From contig JBBELK010000366.1 in the NCBI GenBank assembly GCA_037783545.1, positions 1 through 64,000 of the forward strand: DNA of 64,000 nucleotides, written 5' to 3'. The notes under the pieces are model-generated. The model did not search any database. It was not told the DNA's origin and worked only from the letters and a program-made list of their open reading frames with translations. Positions 42,401 to 54,369 of this stretch are shown here, piece by piece (the first letter of the stretch is position 1; each line of letters starts with the position of its first letter). Both the position numbers and the translations under genes were made by a program. This stretch comes from Henricia sp. BOLD:AAB3569 (taxonomy: Eukaryota > Echinodermata > Asteroidea > Spinulosida > Echinasteridae).

Positions 42401-45400
42401 AAATTGCCAACTGAAGGTACTTTTCAAAAATGTTGTCTGCAGACAACTTTTTTTGCCATTCATTTATGCACAAAAAACCATGCATGGATGTCCATGTTTT
42501 CTTAAATTTGTGCGGCTGAAATTTCTACAAGGCAGTTATTCTTTAGTTATGTAATGCTGTTCCTGTTTTTTAAAGTTTTCCAATCAAGTCATCTGTCTTT
42601 AAGTCGGAATGGATACATTTTGTGTATTTATTCATTCCAGTCCAGTCTCCATGTACCGTACATGTAGAATTTACTAATTGTAGAAATGATGCGGCCTCTT
42701 GTGCCCGCATGTAGCGTTCTCAGCGGCAAAGTGTTCACGCCAACGTCCTCGTAAAAGAAGCCTTGTGCAGCTTGGTCTTTGCTTCAGCACTGCGTGTATA
42801 GACCATATCGAATAGCACCTTTAATTGTGTTACCGGTACTTAAAGGGCCCCTTATTTAGGATTTTTATCAATGAAATATAAGCTTTAAAACCACTCTACT
42901 CAGTTAAAGTCATAAAAATCCTATTTGGAGCTTGCTTTGGGGGTTAAAACAAAGGTTTTTAGTTTTTATGCTAATGAAAATATGCATATTCATTACCAAG
43001 GTCACAATGTCACAAGAGGCAAACACAGGAAAATCACATTCAACTGTGCACAGAAGATAACACTTTTTTATCAATTTTCCTGAAACTTTTGTAATCTACC
43101 GGTATGGCTGTTTGAGTTTGTTTTACATGTTGCCTGCTGTAAGCCATGACAAAATTGGGGGTATACTGCAGCAATTTGCCACAAATCTAACTTGAAGTCT
43201 TATGTTTTTTCTTAACTTTTCCCTTCTGTCTTCCTTACGTGATGCACTCCGAACAGCGCCCTCTGTCTGTGATTTATTGCAATGAAATCTTCAAAGTTGA
43301 AAAAGGCCACCTTTTATTGATTTTACATCCAAACGAACAATAGTATGTCTTGCTGAAAAAGTAATCCGTCATTATGAAGCAAAGCTTAGGCACAAAGTTA
43401 TTTAGCATGTCACAGCCCTTTAAACCGTTCAACAATGGAAGCACAATATGTGCAACCATGCATGTCCTCAAGGAACAAAGAAACTGCCCCACGAAATGGG
43501 GGCTATTCGATACGGTCTATTCACTGGCAAGAAGTGCTTTGATTCTGCTCCTGCTTTTCATAATTTTGAAATTACATTTACATTGTACATTCACAAGCAG
43601 TGGAAAAACAATGCTGTTCGTTGTGTGGTTTTTAATTTCACTATGTGGGTATATTTCCCCTTGGGCTGTGAAATTTGGGATAGTTTTTTTTTTTGGAGTG
43701 ATTTTGTCCGAGGGTACTGTGCCTGGACAAAAATATTGAGGCAGTGCTTAACCCTGTGGTAGTCATGTGTCTTGGTGTTCTTTTGACATCAACTGTCATC
43801 TGTTAAATCAACACTTGCATCGTCTGAAACCTAGAAACTACATGTACATATGTAGTAGTCAAACTCATAACATGTTTGTGTCATCATTACTGTGTCGTAT
43901 AGGCTGCCTATGATAAAGTGTTGAAAGCGAGAAAAGCCAATGAGCTCCGGAACAGAGCACTAGATAGCAAGAGGAGAAAAGTCAAGGAAGGTAAAGCTGT
44001 AAAATTTATGGTACATGTACATGTAGACCTGTCCGTGCAGACATCCTGGCACTTTCAGCAATGCTTATTAAGTGGCACAACCACTCGGATTTCGCATTTA
44101 ATTGCGTCGGATTTCCAACGCAGATATAAAGAAACTTATAACACGCCACGTACAGAAAGAACAAGGCTATGTTTGAGCCTCAGTTGGGTAGTCTGGTTTT
44201 TAGACCAAGATATTCTGGTAACCAGCCTATTCGCTGAACTATTGGCCAAATTTCATCAGGCCTTTCTCCATGGCGTGGCCATCGCCGGCAAGGCTAGAAC
44301 TGGTAGAAGTATTGCTGCATGTGGCTGAAATTTCTACAAGGCAGTTTATCAACATTCTTTTATAGTTATGCAATGCTGTTGTTCCTGTTTTTAGAAGTTA
44401 TCCAATCATGTAATCTGTTTAAAGCGACGTATTACGCATCAGATGAATGAAGCATTCCTGGGGAAGCAATCAAGAGGAAACAGATAGGAAAGCTTTGAGC
44501 AGACATGGTGCAATGCCTCTGTCCACACAGCTCGGGTGGCAGAAGCAGCCAACTGTGGCTATGAATTGTTGCCTCATGCCCCTTGCTCACTTGACATGGC
44601 ACCGTCTGACCTCTACCCATTTCCTAAACTCAAATCCTACCTGCGGGTCACCATTTAGAGCAATAATGAAGTCATCCATATTAAGAATCATTTGGAGGAC
44701 CAGTACATGTATACTGAGCAGCAAAAGAAATGCAAAAATTGTCTCCATGTTTTGATTTTAAAAGCTGTCAAGAGCGGGAATTTTCAGCACACTGAAGCTT
44801 TGTGCAGTTACAATGATATGCATTTATAATGAAGCTTTTATGTGAACATTTTGATGTCAACTTAATTACAAAAGAAATGTTCAAATTCTGATTTTACTTC
44901 TCATTTGGGCAGTCCGAAATGGGCGCTTTGTACTGCGTGTATGCTGTTACAATGTAATGCATTTTTTAATGCATCGCGTGGGTCGCGCAAACACGCAGTA
45001 TGCATGACGCGCGCCACAGAGTGCATGACGCGAGCCACAGAATACGCGACTGACTGAGAACGAATATTTGAAACACCCAGCCAAGACCGGTAAAATGTAT
45101 TTGGATTTTCATGTTTTTAGAAGACGTAGTACATGTACATACAGTATGACAGAGCTGAAATTTCTTCGGATGAGTTGAGTTTCTTTAATTCATAATGGTT
45201 TCATTCCCAGAATTGCTCAAAAGCAGATCCTATATAGGGCCTTTAAAACTTTTTGAATGCAAAGTACTGCTATAGAAATTGCAGCTTGTGAATTTCAACT
45301 TACATGTGTATGAACTCCATTTCTTGCAGATCTTGAGTCCAGGGAAGCTGCTTTCCGAGAACAAGAGAAAGCCAGTGGTAGAGATGCTGCAAAAGACCTT

Positions 45401-48400
45401 CAAGACATTGTAAGAGCATAGAGTAGACGACTAAAGTGCGATGTCAGTTGCCATGGTAATTGGGTCTGAACATTCCCTGGTAATCTGAAACGTCCTTTGC
45501 TAAAGCGCAAGGAAAAGGTCCACTGGCTTTAGTGTAGACCCAATAACCATGTCAACACACAAAGGTTCGCTTATACCCAGCGTGGTACGGGCTAATGTGC
45601 CTGCACATATTTCTGTGACGGAAACACGTGACACAAAGGTCACATATACAGGCCCGCGGAGCATTGTGCGTTGCTTGCTGCCAGACGAATGATTAATAAA
45701 TAGTATGTTGCAAAAATCAAATTTACGAATAAAATGAGTGTACTTTGTGCGAGACCCATGTTGTCTGCTGGAAAATTGTTTTTACGTCTGTTTACAAGAA
45801 AAAGATGTGACCTCGTGGTCACGTGTCGCGTAAAAGTTTAGCCAATGAGGGCGCTAACAAATTAGCCCGTCCCAGCGCCCTGTAAGACGCGCTGGGTATG
45901 AGCGAACACACAAAGGGTGACGTTTTTTACTTTCTGTCCCTACATGAAGTGCTCTCTGGAGTGTTTATTAAAAACGCATATTTAAATCATATTTTGTTTA
46001 TTTTGGGACGTTCATATTGTATTCCTTTCTCCTAAACATTAACCTCGGAAGCCACTGAAGAAGTTGACAAATAGAGCGCCTTTACCACAGTCGGTGATAA
46101 AGTGTCCATTCGATTTTCCTAATGAGACTTTGGCAAAACCAGACATGCCTCGGCCAATAGTTCATCAAGATGCTTTTTCCTGATGAACAGCCTTTATTTT
46201 TCCAGCCCTTTTTCCCCCCACTTATAGGCCTATCCCTCACAATTCAAATTTGTCGTGCAACCTTTTCCTCTCGAATAATCTCTCTCGCAATCCCACTTAA
46301 CTCGGTTTTTGCCGTCCAACTTATTTTTCTTTCACATACTTTCAATTATCATACAACATTAATCATAACCCCCATCCCCTTCACCACTTTCATTGGAAAC
46401 CTGACGAGAAGTTCACACAATGGACCTCGTAGAGGTAGCTAGCTAGAGCCACGATGTTGCTCACTCTCGACAACTGTCGTCAATAGAGGGCGCTATTCAT
46501 TTACTCTGCGATAGCTGTAGGGAGCAATGTGGGCCGTAGACGTCTTTGAAAAGGTCGATTTATTTCGCTCAAAGAGACTTTGCGCTCATTTTGCGGCGGA
46601 TTACTTTTGTAGCCAAGTAACCAAAGTAACAATTTTTGATAAGAGTAGAAAGTTTTGCCCTGGCCGTTTATGGCCGATTGTAAAAATATCTGACTAAACA
46701 CATTTGCCTGTTTTTCATATATTTCAAAACTTCTCGATAAGATATCACTGCTTCGTTTGCCACTTCACTAATAATTATTTAAAACAATCATTATACCAAT
46801 GGAAAGAGCATTTCAAGGACTAAAATATAATGCATAGAACATAACAAAAAAAAATTTGTTCTATTCGGGAAAATATGAGATTTAGTTCAGTTGACTGGAC
46901 GTTTTAATTACTCGGCTTATTCTCATACAGTTACATTAAGGCTACAAATAGGCAATTTTTCGGGGCACAACAAAGTTTTTTTGTCCCAAATCCATTTGTT
47001 CAGATACAACTGACTTGTTATAAGTAAAAAAACTGCAAACCAAAATCGGTCGAAATGTCTGCGTCTTAAACCACTGTGTAATGTGGAAACCAATGGCACA
47101 GGCGCGCACAAGAACATTTTTCCACGATAATGTGAACGCCGCTTTAGTCTCTTGTGACATGCTGTGCTGGCATACATTGTACACTTCTGCCAACCACATT
47201 CTGACTAAAAGGCCCAATATATAATTTGCAAGATAAAACTTTTATGGATTCCTGGAATGAGGGTATAAAATATCTAACGAAGAAAGTTGGCAAACCATAT
47301 AGCCTGCAAACATTTTAGCTACATAGATGCAGGAATGCTTTAGAAAACCTCAAAAATCTCTCCACAGCTTTTTTGTTAACTGAATGTTAACAAATATGTG
47401 CTATAGTACCATCTTGGAAAAAATAACAACTTTGAAAGTAAAGAACAACTTTGAAACAATTTCTAAAGTAGAATCATTTTTGTGTATGAAGATCAAGCGA
47501 CTTCAAGAGGAGGGCTCCCGTATCTTGGCAGAGGAGCAGAGACTCTTGAAAGAGGAACTTAAAAAAGCAAGCCAGGCCAGCCAGTTGGAAGGTATTAGAA
47601 GCACCGACCTCTATCGGGTGTTTTAGGTGGACTCATACGGCCAGTACTCATCTTCCATTTCCATAGCATGGAGTGACTAGGAGCATTGCTACGCCTGGAT
47701 GGGATGCCAGTCCATCAAATGTTTTAGCCCCAGCAGTTAGTTTGGTCCCCTAACCAGTATTTGCTGGTACCTAATTTGTACGCCTGGGTAAAGAGAGACA
47801 ATGTGAAGTAAAGTGTCTTGTCTATAGGACACCAGAGACACAATAAGCATAAACTTATTGCCTGAAAGTCTTATGCACTATCCACTAGACCACCGCATCT
47901 CCAGCAGTGCTCTAAGCAAGTTGCTTTTCCCTAATCATGTCGCCAGTCTTTGTTTTGCAAGTCACGTTACATGTAGTCAAGTTGTAAGTAATTTTTGTCC
48001 CAGTCAAAGTCACAAGTACATGTACATCCAGCTTGGGCCTTGGGTCTCAAGTAAATTCAAAGTTTACATGAATGCACTAAATCAAAGTTCAAATGACACA
48101 CTAATCAATTTCACATTGAGCATCAGGTTCCATAATATAATATCCAGTACTTTGCCACAATGATTCATGCATACCAACAGTAAACCATTGCAGGTGCCAA
48201 TTTTCTCCTGGGTAGAGAAGCCCTATAGCAACTTACCTTGCCCAAGAGCACATGCACCATGGAGGCAGGATTATTTGTGTCGTCCTGGAAAAAAATAATC
48301 CATTTTCCCCTCTAAAAACACTGCTGAAGTACAGCTGAGTCATTCAAAATTAGGTGTGATGTCGCCAAACATGATTCACTGGCCACTGGTGTCATTATCG

Positions 48401-51400
48401 TTCACTTACCACGCATTATCTATCGCATCAGCAAACATTTGCATGCATCTGTTTTGAACAGCCTCCCCATGCGCCCAACAGAGGGTTGGTCAGTGTTTGC
48501 TGCATGAGGGCACTGCTCAGCATGCCTGAACAAATTGTCAACAGTGGAAAACACTGCTTGGCCATGATACTCCACTCGTAAAGAGGTACTGAGATGCTTA
48601 GAATGCATTTGGAATTTGAAGTCTGTAATGTAGTCTTATATTCATGCCAAGACCCGTTGCACCTTTGTAATGTGATCAGCCTTTCATAGACGTTGAGGCA
48701 CAACCAACATACATGTACATGTAGCAAGGGGGTTATCCAAACTGCCTTGGCATTTACAAATGAAATTTGTAGGCTTCTGAAAACAAATTTAAACTGGTTT
48801 TTTTTCTGTTATTTTATCAGATAATGATCCACCCAGATTGAAACTAAGATGGAAAAGCGAAAAGTCTGATGAAACTAACGGAGGATACAACTATGATGTC
48901 CTCCACAAGACTTTCCAAAAGGTAAAAACTCATGATTGGAAGCCACATTTATAGAGCCACTTGTGCAACTTTGTATTTCCTAAGCTGCCTTTGCACAACA
49001 ATAATGCACAATAATTTCCTGAAAGTTACACCATTTTGAAAAGTTGTCCAAACTGCTGGGTTTGCTTCCCATTTTCTGTCTAAATCTTTTGACCTATTAA
49101 TGACGTACATGTATTCCCATTGGCTTTTCTTTATATTAGGTTTAATGCAAAGTTTACAGTAAATTACTGTGGTTTTACACCTGTTATTGTAAAATTACAT
49201 ACAGTACTTGTACAATGATGGAGGCTTCAATGCATAGTTCCGACCTGTCAATCAAGCCGAACCCGCGACCAATCACAACAGAGCTAGCAGACGGCGCCCA
49301 CATAGGTCAAAGTGATGCAATCATCACAAACAATCCGCGATGTTCTGCCCATACAGTTTGTATGTTGTATGCGCCAGTGACCGGGTGAATTTTGGTTTCA
49401 ATGTCAGGCGATTCGCTGTTCAAAGGTAGGAAAGCGCATTTTTATGAATATATGTCATCCCTGCATTACTAGCCCTTTGCTCAGTGTGTGCTACGGTAAC
49501 TGTCGACCTCAAAACATAAATACCTTTGGGTTTTCTCCAATGAATCTGTGCTTTCCATGCTGAGTCCCGTTGCTTTGTACGTAGTCTCGCCATTTTTTTG
49601 CGATGGCTTGTGAGCACATAGCAACAATATCCAAGGGGGCGGGGTTAACTGGGCAATCTCGGAACTATGCATTGTTGGTGGTGGTTGTTTAATTTATTTG
49701 TTATTTTAACCGAACAAAAACCCAATGGAAACATGGATAGAGTACATGTACATGTATAATTTCTGTTTTTATAAAGTGACTAAGCCAATTTGCCTTTTTA
49801 TAGTGTTTGTGTTGTTTTTTGTTATTGTTTTTTTCTTTTTACAGTATGGTCCAATAACAAATCTTCTTGTGTCCAGCAAAAAGAAGGGAAGTGCAGTGGT
49901 TGAGTTTGGAACAACCAAAGCTGCTGTGAGTATTCTGCCACAGATTGGAAAATTTTGGGTTATAAAAAGCGCCCCCAAATACGATGAAAGATATGGAAAG
50001 ATAGTCCAAAGTACTGTAGAATAAGATGATTAATATATGTATGTTTTCTTCAAAATAGTTTGTTTGGCTGTAATAGACCGTGTAAGTTGACCCAAAGAAC
50101 TTGCGGTACCCTGCGAGATTCATCGTCCTCCGGGGACCACGTACCGGTATAGGAGCTAACGCACGTGCGCCGGCCATTTTTAATTTTTTTTTTCCATTTT
50201 GGATCCACGTCAAAATAAGCAGTTTCACCAAACGATTCGGGGTCCACTTTAACAATTCCTAAAATCACATTTATTACTTGTGCGAAAAGTTAATTGAACA
50301 AAAAGTTCATAAAATTATAAATCTGACCTTTTATTTTTGTCTCTGAGATAAACTGGTAACCCTGGACGTATTATAAAAACCACGCAGCTCATCGCTGGTA
50401 GTCCGCAAGTGGCACAAATATTTTTGCGTGTGTATTATGGCCATTTTCAAAAGTACTTCGGACGCGTCTTTGCGATTTTCTGTTCTGGACGTGTGTACTT
50501 TATTTGTTTGGGTTTTTGAAGTGGACGTTGATGTTCAAACCAGATATTTTTGTAGCCAACACTATTTTTCTGAGATGCACCAAGCCTAAGCTTGTAATTC
50601 GTAAAGGTACTTGCGAACCGGAAATGAAAGGTCAAACATTTTAATTTGTTTTTGACAAGTTCAGAGAACATTTTCTTCATTTTATTTTATTGAATCGGTA
50701 GAATTTAAGGTGCTATAACAGGCTGTACTCGCAAGCTCTAGGTTTAACGCAAAGTTGACGCAAGAGGGCTGAACGCAACAAAGCAGACTTCTTTGAAGTA
50801 CAGCTGCTAGAGTTCGCAAGGGTCTCGACAGAAGCCTTTAATCCATATCAATCATTCTTAGCTCCAGGCTCCGGGAAAACTACAAGCAAATAAAATGCAG
50901 ATAGATTCACATAAGTATTTGTTATGCCACAAGGTAAATACATCCAAATATCCAAGTGTGACAAAACATCCGGTTGAAATGCAGGTAAATCCACTCTGTA
51001 ATCTCCAATATAAGAGAATGTACTATGTACCTCCTTGCATCCTTTAAGTCTACTATAGGATCCATTAAAATCAAGAATTTCGTCTTAAACTTTCAAAAAC
51101 GTCACAAGATTCATACAAAAACATTATATTGGTTCCCGATCCCTATAGATTGGTTCGCTTATTGCGAAAATATAGGGATCGGTAAAGGGCAGCCATGACA
51201 GGCAGAATTCTGCCCGTCACGTGGTTATTATTATTTTTATTTTGTTAGTAAGTGCGCAGATTTTGCATTGACATTTGTAACTTGGCCGTGCGTGTCGAAC
51301 ATATCCAATTATGTAAATAAAGTACATTGCCTAAAAGCAAAGGGCTTGGCCAATTTTTAAATATAAAAAACACAATGCGCACGCGCAAAGACGACCAATT

Positions 51401-53367
51401 ACAGATCAAGATGAAGCGCCCTTTACCTGTCCTTATATTCTCCTGTGTGGAATATGTGGACGGGAACCAGTCTAACAAAAACATGACTTCTACAGCATGA
51501 GTTGTTCGTTTGTTAGAGGCGGTGATTTCTCTACTCCACTAAGTACACTAGATGCGTGAGGGCGCTATAACAGGTTAACGGTGATACATCTGCATCAACA
51601 GGTGCTTTTTCCATTTATTGGCGTTTGAACGCTTACAAACGTGGTATGGTAAAGTGACAAATCAAAGAATATCATCACAACGTTAAAATCCCATAGCCAT
51701 TCCCTGACTGGTCCCCAGAAGTGTGACCCGCTGCGACTAGGTTCGATTTAGACGGGTGCACGCATGCACTGGTGCATGTACTTTTTTATCTGTGCATGTA
51801 AGGATTTGTATTTACGTGCACACTGTGCACGTACTTTTTTTTAGGCCCAATTACGTACCTGGTATATTTCCCCACATTGAACCAGCCATGTCACAACGCA
51901 CGCACCGTACCCGTACCGTACACGCAACGCACGATCAGACGATCGATCGATCAACCAGCGCTATCACGGTACATATTGCCAAGACTCTACCGCTGTGTGC
52001 GTAGACGTGAGTGTGGCCGTTTTCTAAACACTTCCTTCATCTATATGTTCCGGGTACATGCAATTCACCATCCAAGCAATACAGCGCGTGAGCACGTAGC
52101 ATAAAAACGAATGGGAAAACACTAGGGGGGTATCGCAATTGAGCAATTGGGTATACCCCTCTTGGCCACCGCTGTATGTTGTGCACGTGTACACATACAA
52201 ACACGTGCATGACTAGTGTGTGTAGCGATCGCAGATGATCATTTCCAATGCACTGTAGGCCTAGTGTATTCAGATCATTCATACACTTTCGTGCGATATT
52301 GTGAATCATCCGATAGCATACCTAGCTGCCATCTAGTCCGATTTTATCGTATTTGTTCCGATTGTTAAGTGTTAAAAGTGTTGAAAATCGGAACAATCGA
52401 AACGGTCGACTTGACCTGACTCCCCCGCGCCGCATGTATTGTGTACATGAAAACGGGTGCAGTACATGGATATCTGTGGTGCAGTACTATCAACTTGACC
52501 TTTGGTACCAACTCGACCGTTGCAAGTTTCACTACAGTCCGATTTTTTTGTTTACTCGGCAATGTTGGCAGGTATGCGATAGTGACTTCTAAAACCAGGT
52601 AAATGTAAAGGGTATCAAACTTTTGAAGTTTTATACATCCTTGATGAAATAAACAATAGTGACTGTACAACAAATGCATTTTGTTGAACAAAACAAAACA
52701 ACACCATTAGGGCCTATTAAACAGCGAATACATAAATAATACTCTTTTTTTTAATGAGATGTGTGCACAATTTTTTCGTGCATGTAAAAGTTGCTCTGTG
52801 CATGTAACTTTTTTAGTCTACATGCACCAGTGCATGTAATTTTTTTTTTCTAAGTCGATCCCTGGCTGCGAGGCTTAGGGCCTACACGGTCTATTCTCTG
52901 ACAAAAGATGTACACTTTTCAGGGACCATTTTTTATCCATCACAGGTATCTTGTAATCTCAGGTCAGACATTCCATTCTTCTAACAGCGAATGTCGGCTT
53001 TTGCCCGCCAATCTTTGTTCCATGCACAGCTTATTCATGTAGTGCACGATATACTGGCAAGTTTCATGCCATATTTCTTATTTTCAACATTTCTAGGTAA
53101 TTGAAATATGACCCTCTAAAAATCCATGTACATCCTTCAGGAAAATACAAAAATCTAAATTTTGGTATCTGAGGCTTGCTTTTGATGAACTTACTAATGA
53201 TGTTCAGTTTCATCTGCAGAAAACCAACGCTACACAATTCATTTTAATTCATTTGGCAGGAATTAGCCTTCCGAAATGAAATGGGATTAAGCAGCAATCC
53301 ATTGGAGCTGTCGTGGCTCTCAGGGCAACCAAAAGCTTCCCCAGTCACAACAGGAATATCATCGCAG
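36386..53367 (+). CDS. DNAJC17: DNAJC17 J-domain/RRM protein, nine exons seen, 3' end outside window
   Basis: Nine exons splice with GT-AG introns to 253 codons that align end to end with metazoan DNAJC17: 36386-36457, 38650-38719, 42099-42157, 43903-43990, 45330-45409, 47492-47591, 48821-48921, 49845-49925, 53260-53367 (phases after each: 0,1,0,1,0,1,0,0,0). The J domain spans exons 1-4 (residues ~8-75), with the HPD co-chaperone motif in [13 protein letters not shown] charged coiled-coil region follows (exons 4-6), then an RRM fold (exons 7-9) with [30 protein letters not shown] and [17 protein letters not shown]17 is a nuclear Hsp70 co-chaperone linked to the spliceosome (yeast relative Cwc23). 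The final ~45 residues expected from vertebrate length (~304) are not found up to 64000. The start is the only ATG fitting the family N-terminus, in context AAAATGG. Confidence 0.93.
36458..38649. other. DNAJC17 intron 1
   Basis: AT-rich, no gene. Contains an inverted GTCAACTTCAAGTTGAC word near 37680 between two CGGTCGAGC/GCTCGACCG blocks. Confidence 0.5.
38650..38719 (+). CDS. DNAJC17: DNAJC17 exon 2 (HPD motif)
   Basis: Acceptor TTCCGTCAG, coding [20 protein letters not shown]..., donor GCAG|GTAAGC, phase 1. Carries J-domain helix II and the HPD tripeptide that stimulates Hsp70 ATPase. Confidence 0.95.
38720..40536. other. DNAJC17 intron 2, left part
   Basis: No gene recognised. A perfect 45-bp palindrome lies at 39228-39272. 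Short minus-strand frames between 39990 and 40500 overlap one another, but I cannot tie them to a family. Confidence 0.4.
39228..39272. repeat. Perfect 20-bp-arm palindrome with CACGTG ends
   Basis: CACGTGACTTTTCGGAACCA, five-base loop AATTC, then its exact inverse complement. E-box CACGTG at both ends. Confidence 0.85.
40537..40781. mobile_element. 245-bp MITE flanked by ACTG
   Basis: Ends GGGTCTTTTTATAAATTAGG and CCTAATTTATAGAAAGACCC, with further inverted similarity through GTGTCCCCCGTTACA. ACTG lies on both sides (40533-40536, 40782-40785). Confidence 0.75.
40900..42020. repeat. Dispersed repeat, copy A, with inner insertion
   Basis: 40900-41030 and 41640-42010 match 59430-59910 in order (GGTAAACTGTTACAAATAGTT ... 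ACCATTTCAGGGGAAGTTTT ... TTGTGTAAGTTA). A ~600-base block (41032-~41640) beginning TAGACTGGTTCCCG is extra here. It includes the CACTTCGCCC hairpin array at 41690-41885. Confidence 0.7.
41690..41885. repeat. CACTTCGCCC / GGGCGAAGTG inverted array
   Basis: Alternating units CACTTCGCCC(C)AAAACCA and CACTTCGCCCTGAACCA are followed by their inverse complements around CGGCCTGTGCACGAAG. The stretch can fold on itself. Related array at 59583-59790. Confidence 0.75.
42099..42157 (+). CDS. DNAJC17: DNAJC17 exon 3
   Basis: Acceptor TCCTGTAG, coding (A)[19 protein letters not shown], donor AGG|GTAAGT. J-domain helix III. Confidence 0.95.
42512..42610. repeat. Dispersed repeat also at 44319-44425
   Basis: GGCTGAAATTTCTACAAGGC...GTTATG(T/C)AATGCTGTT...CCAATCA occurs in introns 3 and 4; a related end lies near 40850. 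Confidence 0.6.
42799..43520. mobile_element. ~720-bp inverted-repeat element
   Basis: TATAGACCATATCGAATAGC at the left and GCTATTCGATACGGTCTAT at the right form imperfect inverted ends. No coding content. Boundaries and target duplication are uncertain. Confidence 0.5.
43903..43990 (+). CDS. DNAJC17: DNAJC17 exon 4
   Basis: Acceptor CGTATAG, coding [20 protein letters not shown]..., donor GAAG|GTAAAG, phase 1. End of J domain (AYDKV) and start of the coiled coil. Confidence 0.95.
44470..44780 (+). pseudogene. Mariner transposase C-terminal remnant
   Basis: Frame reads [20 protein letters not shown], then [20 protein letters not shown] and KSYLRVTI, a stop, then [18 protein letters not shown]. 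This matches the mariner block DNAPVHTA...LPHPPYSPDLAPSD (D34D region), with the first D of DNA lost and a stop after the catalytic SPDLAPSD-like block. Lies in DNAJC17 intron 4. Confidence 0.85.
45330..45409 (+). CDS. DNAJC17: DNAJC17 exon 5
   Basis: Acceptor TTCTTGCAG, coding (D)[20 protein letters not shown]..., donor ATT|GTAAGA. Charged coiled coil. Confidence 0.93.
45452..45551. repeat. 100-bp inverted repeat
   Basis: CATGGTAATTGGGTCTGAAC and GTGTAGACCCAATAACCATG bound the segment, immediately left of the 45566 element. Confidence 0.5.
45566..45906. mobile_element. 341-bp Mutator-like MITE with 10-bp target duplication
   Basis: Ends TTCGCTTATACCCAGCG and CGCTGGGTATGAGCGAA. Perfect duplications CACACAAAGG at 45556-45565 and 45907-45916. 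TSDs of 9-11 bp are typical of Mutator-like elements. An inner GTGAC(C)/GGTCAC inverted region is also present. Superfamily by TSD length only. Confidence 0.75.
45917..47491. other. DNAJC17 intron 5 remainder
   Basis: No gene or bounded element recognised. Confidence 0.4.
47492..47591 (+). CDS. DNAJC17: DNAJC17 exon 6
   Basis: Coding [20 protein letters not shown]..., donor GGAAG|GTATTA, phase 1. Acceptor ATGAAG is weak in pyrimidines but is the only in-phase AG; upstream TAG choices introduce stops. Confidence 0.9.
47640..47903 (-). mobile_element. tRNA-headed SINE-like repeat
   Basis: On the minus strand it begins GGAGATGCGGTGGTCTAGTG, like a tRNA 5' half with A box. A conserved body follows with AGACACTTTACTTCACATTG, and it ends near GGACTGGCATCCCATCCAGG. 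The B-box region is degenerate. No target duplication found. Confidence 0.6.
47904..48820. other. DNAJC17 intron 6 remainder
   Basis: No family recognised; a 99-codon minus-strand frame at 48428-48727 has no recognisable content. ACATGTACATGTAG at 48710. Confidence 0.4.
48821..48921 (+). CDS. DNAJC17: DNAJC17 exon 7
   Basis: Acceptor ATTTTATCAG, coding (D)[20 protein letters not shown]..., donor AAG|GTAAAA. First strand of the RRM. Confidence 0.95.
48922..49844. other. DNAJC17 intron 7
   Basis: Only short frames with no recognisable content. 49220-49670 has inverted GGAGGCTTCAATGCATAGTTC / GAACTATGCATTG ends, near 49219 and 49661, suggesting a ~450-bp element. Confidence 0.45.
49845..49925 (+). 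CDS. DNAJC17: DNAJC17 exon 8
   Basis: Acceptor CTTTTTACAG, coding [20 protein letters not shown]..., donor GCT|GTGAGT. RRM strands 2-3 and linking helix. Confidence 0.95.
49926..51127. other. DNAJC17 intron 8, left part
   Basis: No gene recognised; AT-rich with short unassigned frames. Confidence 0.4.
51128..51476. mobile_element. TAGACTGGTTCCC-family element in intron 8
   Basis: Left TTGGTTCCCGATCCC and right GGGAACCAGTCTAAC, with GGAATATGTGGACGGGAAC related to the block at 41032. Internal palindrome GATCCCTATA/TATAGGGATC. Confidence 0.5.
51735..52875. repeat. Inverted-repeat element with GTGCATGTA-rich ends
   Basis: Left GCACTGGTGCATGTACTTTT and right TACATGCACCAGTGCATGTA with TTTTTT runs are inverted, extending outward through GGTTCGATTTAGA / TCTAAGTCGATCC. 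About 1.1 kb; no transposase. Confidence 0.5.
53260..53367 (+). CDS. DNAJC17: DNAJC17 exon 9
   Basis: Acceptor CATTTGGCAG, coding [20 protein letters not shown]..., donor CAG|GTAGGA. End of the RRM; one more exon is expected. Confidence 0.94.
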
Positions 53368-53694
53368 GTAGGAAAGAAAAAAAAGTATGATCCTGTGGCT
53401 AGAATATATGTACATGTAGTTTATAATGGTGGCTGAGATGAGGCTGGTCATCTGCGCCAACCAAAAAGGCATCCGAGTACTTGGCAAGGGTTGGGCAAAT
53501 GCTTTCTTTATGGTCGTTTGGAATCGTGGTTCCACCTTTTGCATGTTTTGGAGGAATAAATTAACTCTACATGTACATGTATCTTAGCAATTCCAGGTGT
53601 ACCCATCTTCCTTTCGCAAGGGTCTTTGCTGCACACCGAGTTCCACAAAACCCTTGCTGCATCGAGTTGAGCTAAGGTGTATTTTAGGGCCCTG
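53368..53694. other. Intron 9 start
   Basis: No coding sequence. 53597-53694 is the inverse of about 58740-58830 (AACTCGATGCAGCAAGGGTT-type words on the other strand), an inverted pair outside the Harbinger ends. Confidence 0.4.
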
Positions 53695-54369
53695 GGGCCT
53701 TATTCACAAAGCACCCGCAAATTTTGCGTTTTGCGGGGCCCGTAAGTGGATGTTAAGGGCACGTAAGACTTGCGTTAAGTGTTATTCACGAAGCACCCTG
53801 AGAGTTTCCTTTGAAGACCCGCAAACTGCGGGCACCCGCAACTTAACGCAAAGACCAAGTGTGCATGGCGGAGCGTGACAAAATTAAAGTTCACGTGATT
53901 ATTACCACAAACGGCGTAATAAATGCATAAACTAACCATCCAAAAACGTCGCCTAGCAGCTGAAGAGAAATTAGCATGTTCAGCAGAAAAGGCTACAACG
54001 CTCCTGTAAAAGCTGGTCGAAATTATACAAACCAAACTTAAGCTAGACAGAGCTAAACATGGAGATTGTTCGATCTCTTACTGTGACACTGAACCAAGAG
54101 AGAATCGCTCACCTACTGTATAGTTAGAGAATCTGCAGTAGACATACTAGAGACAATGCATCAAACTTAAGATTGTCTAATTCTTTCATGATTGGGCCAC
54201 GCCAATATTTTCTTGCATTTAGAGGATCTACACCAAAGTAAATGTAAGAGGAGAGGACAAAGCGAAATTTCCAAACTATCAGTTGACAGTTTTTATTAAC
54301 GTTTCACTATTTAATTAAGGAATCAGCCTTAAAGCTATTTCTAGAATTATACGTTTCCAGGATTAGACG

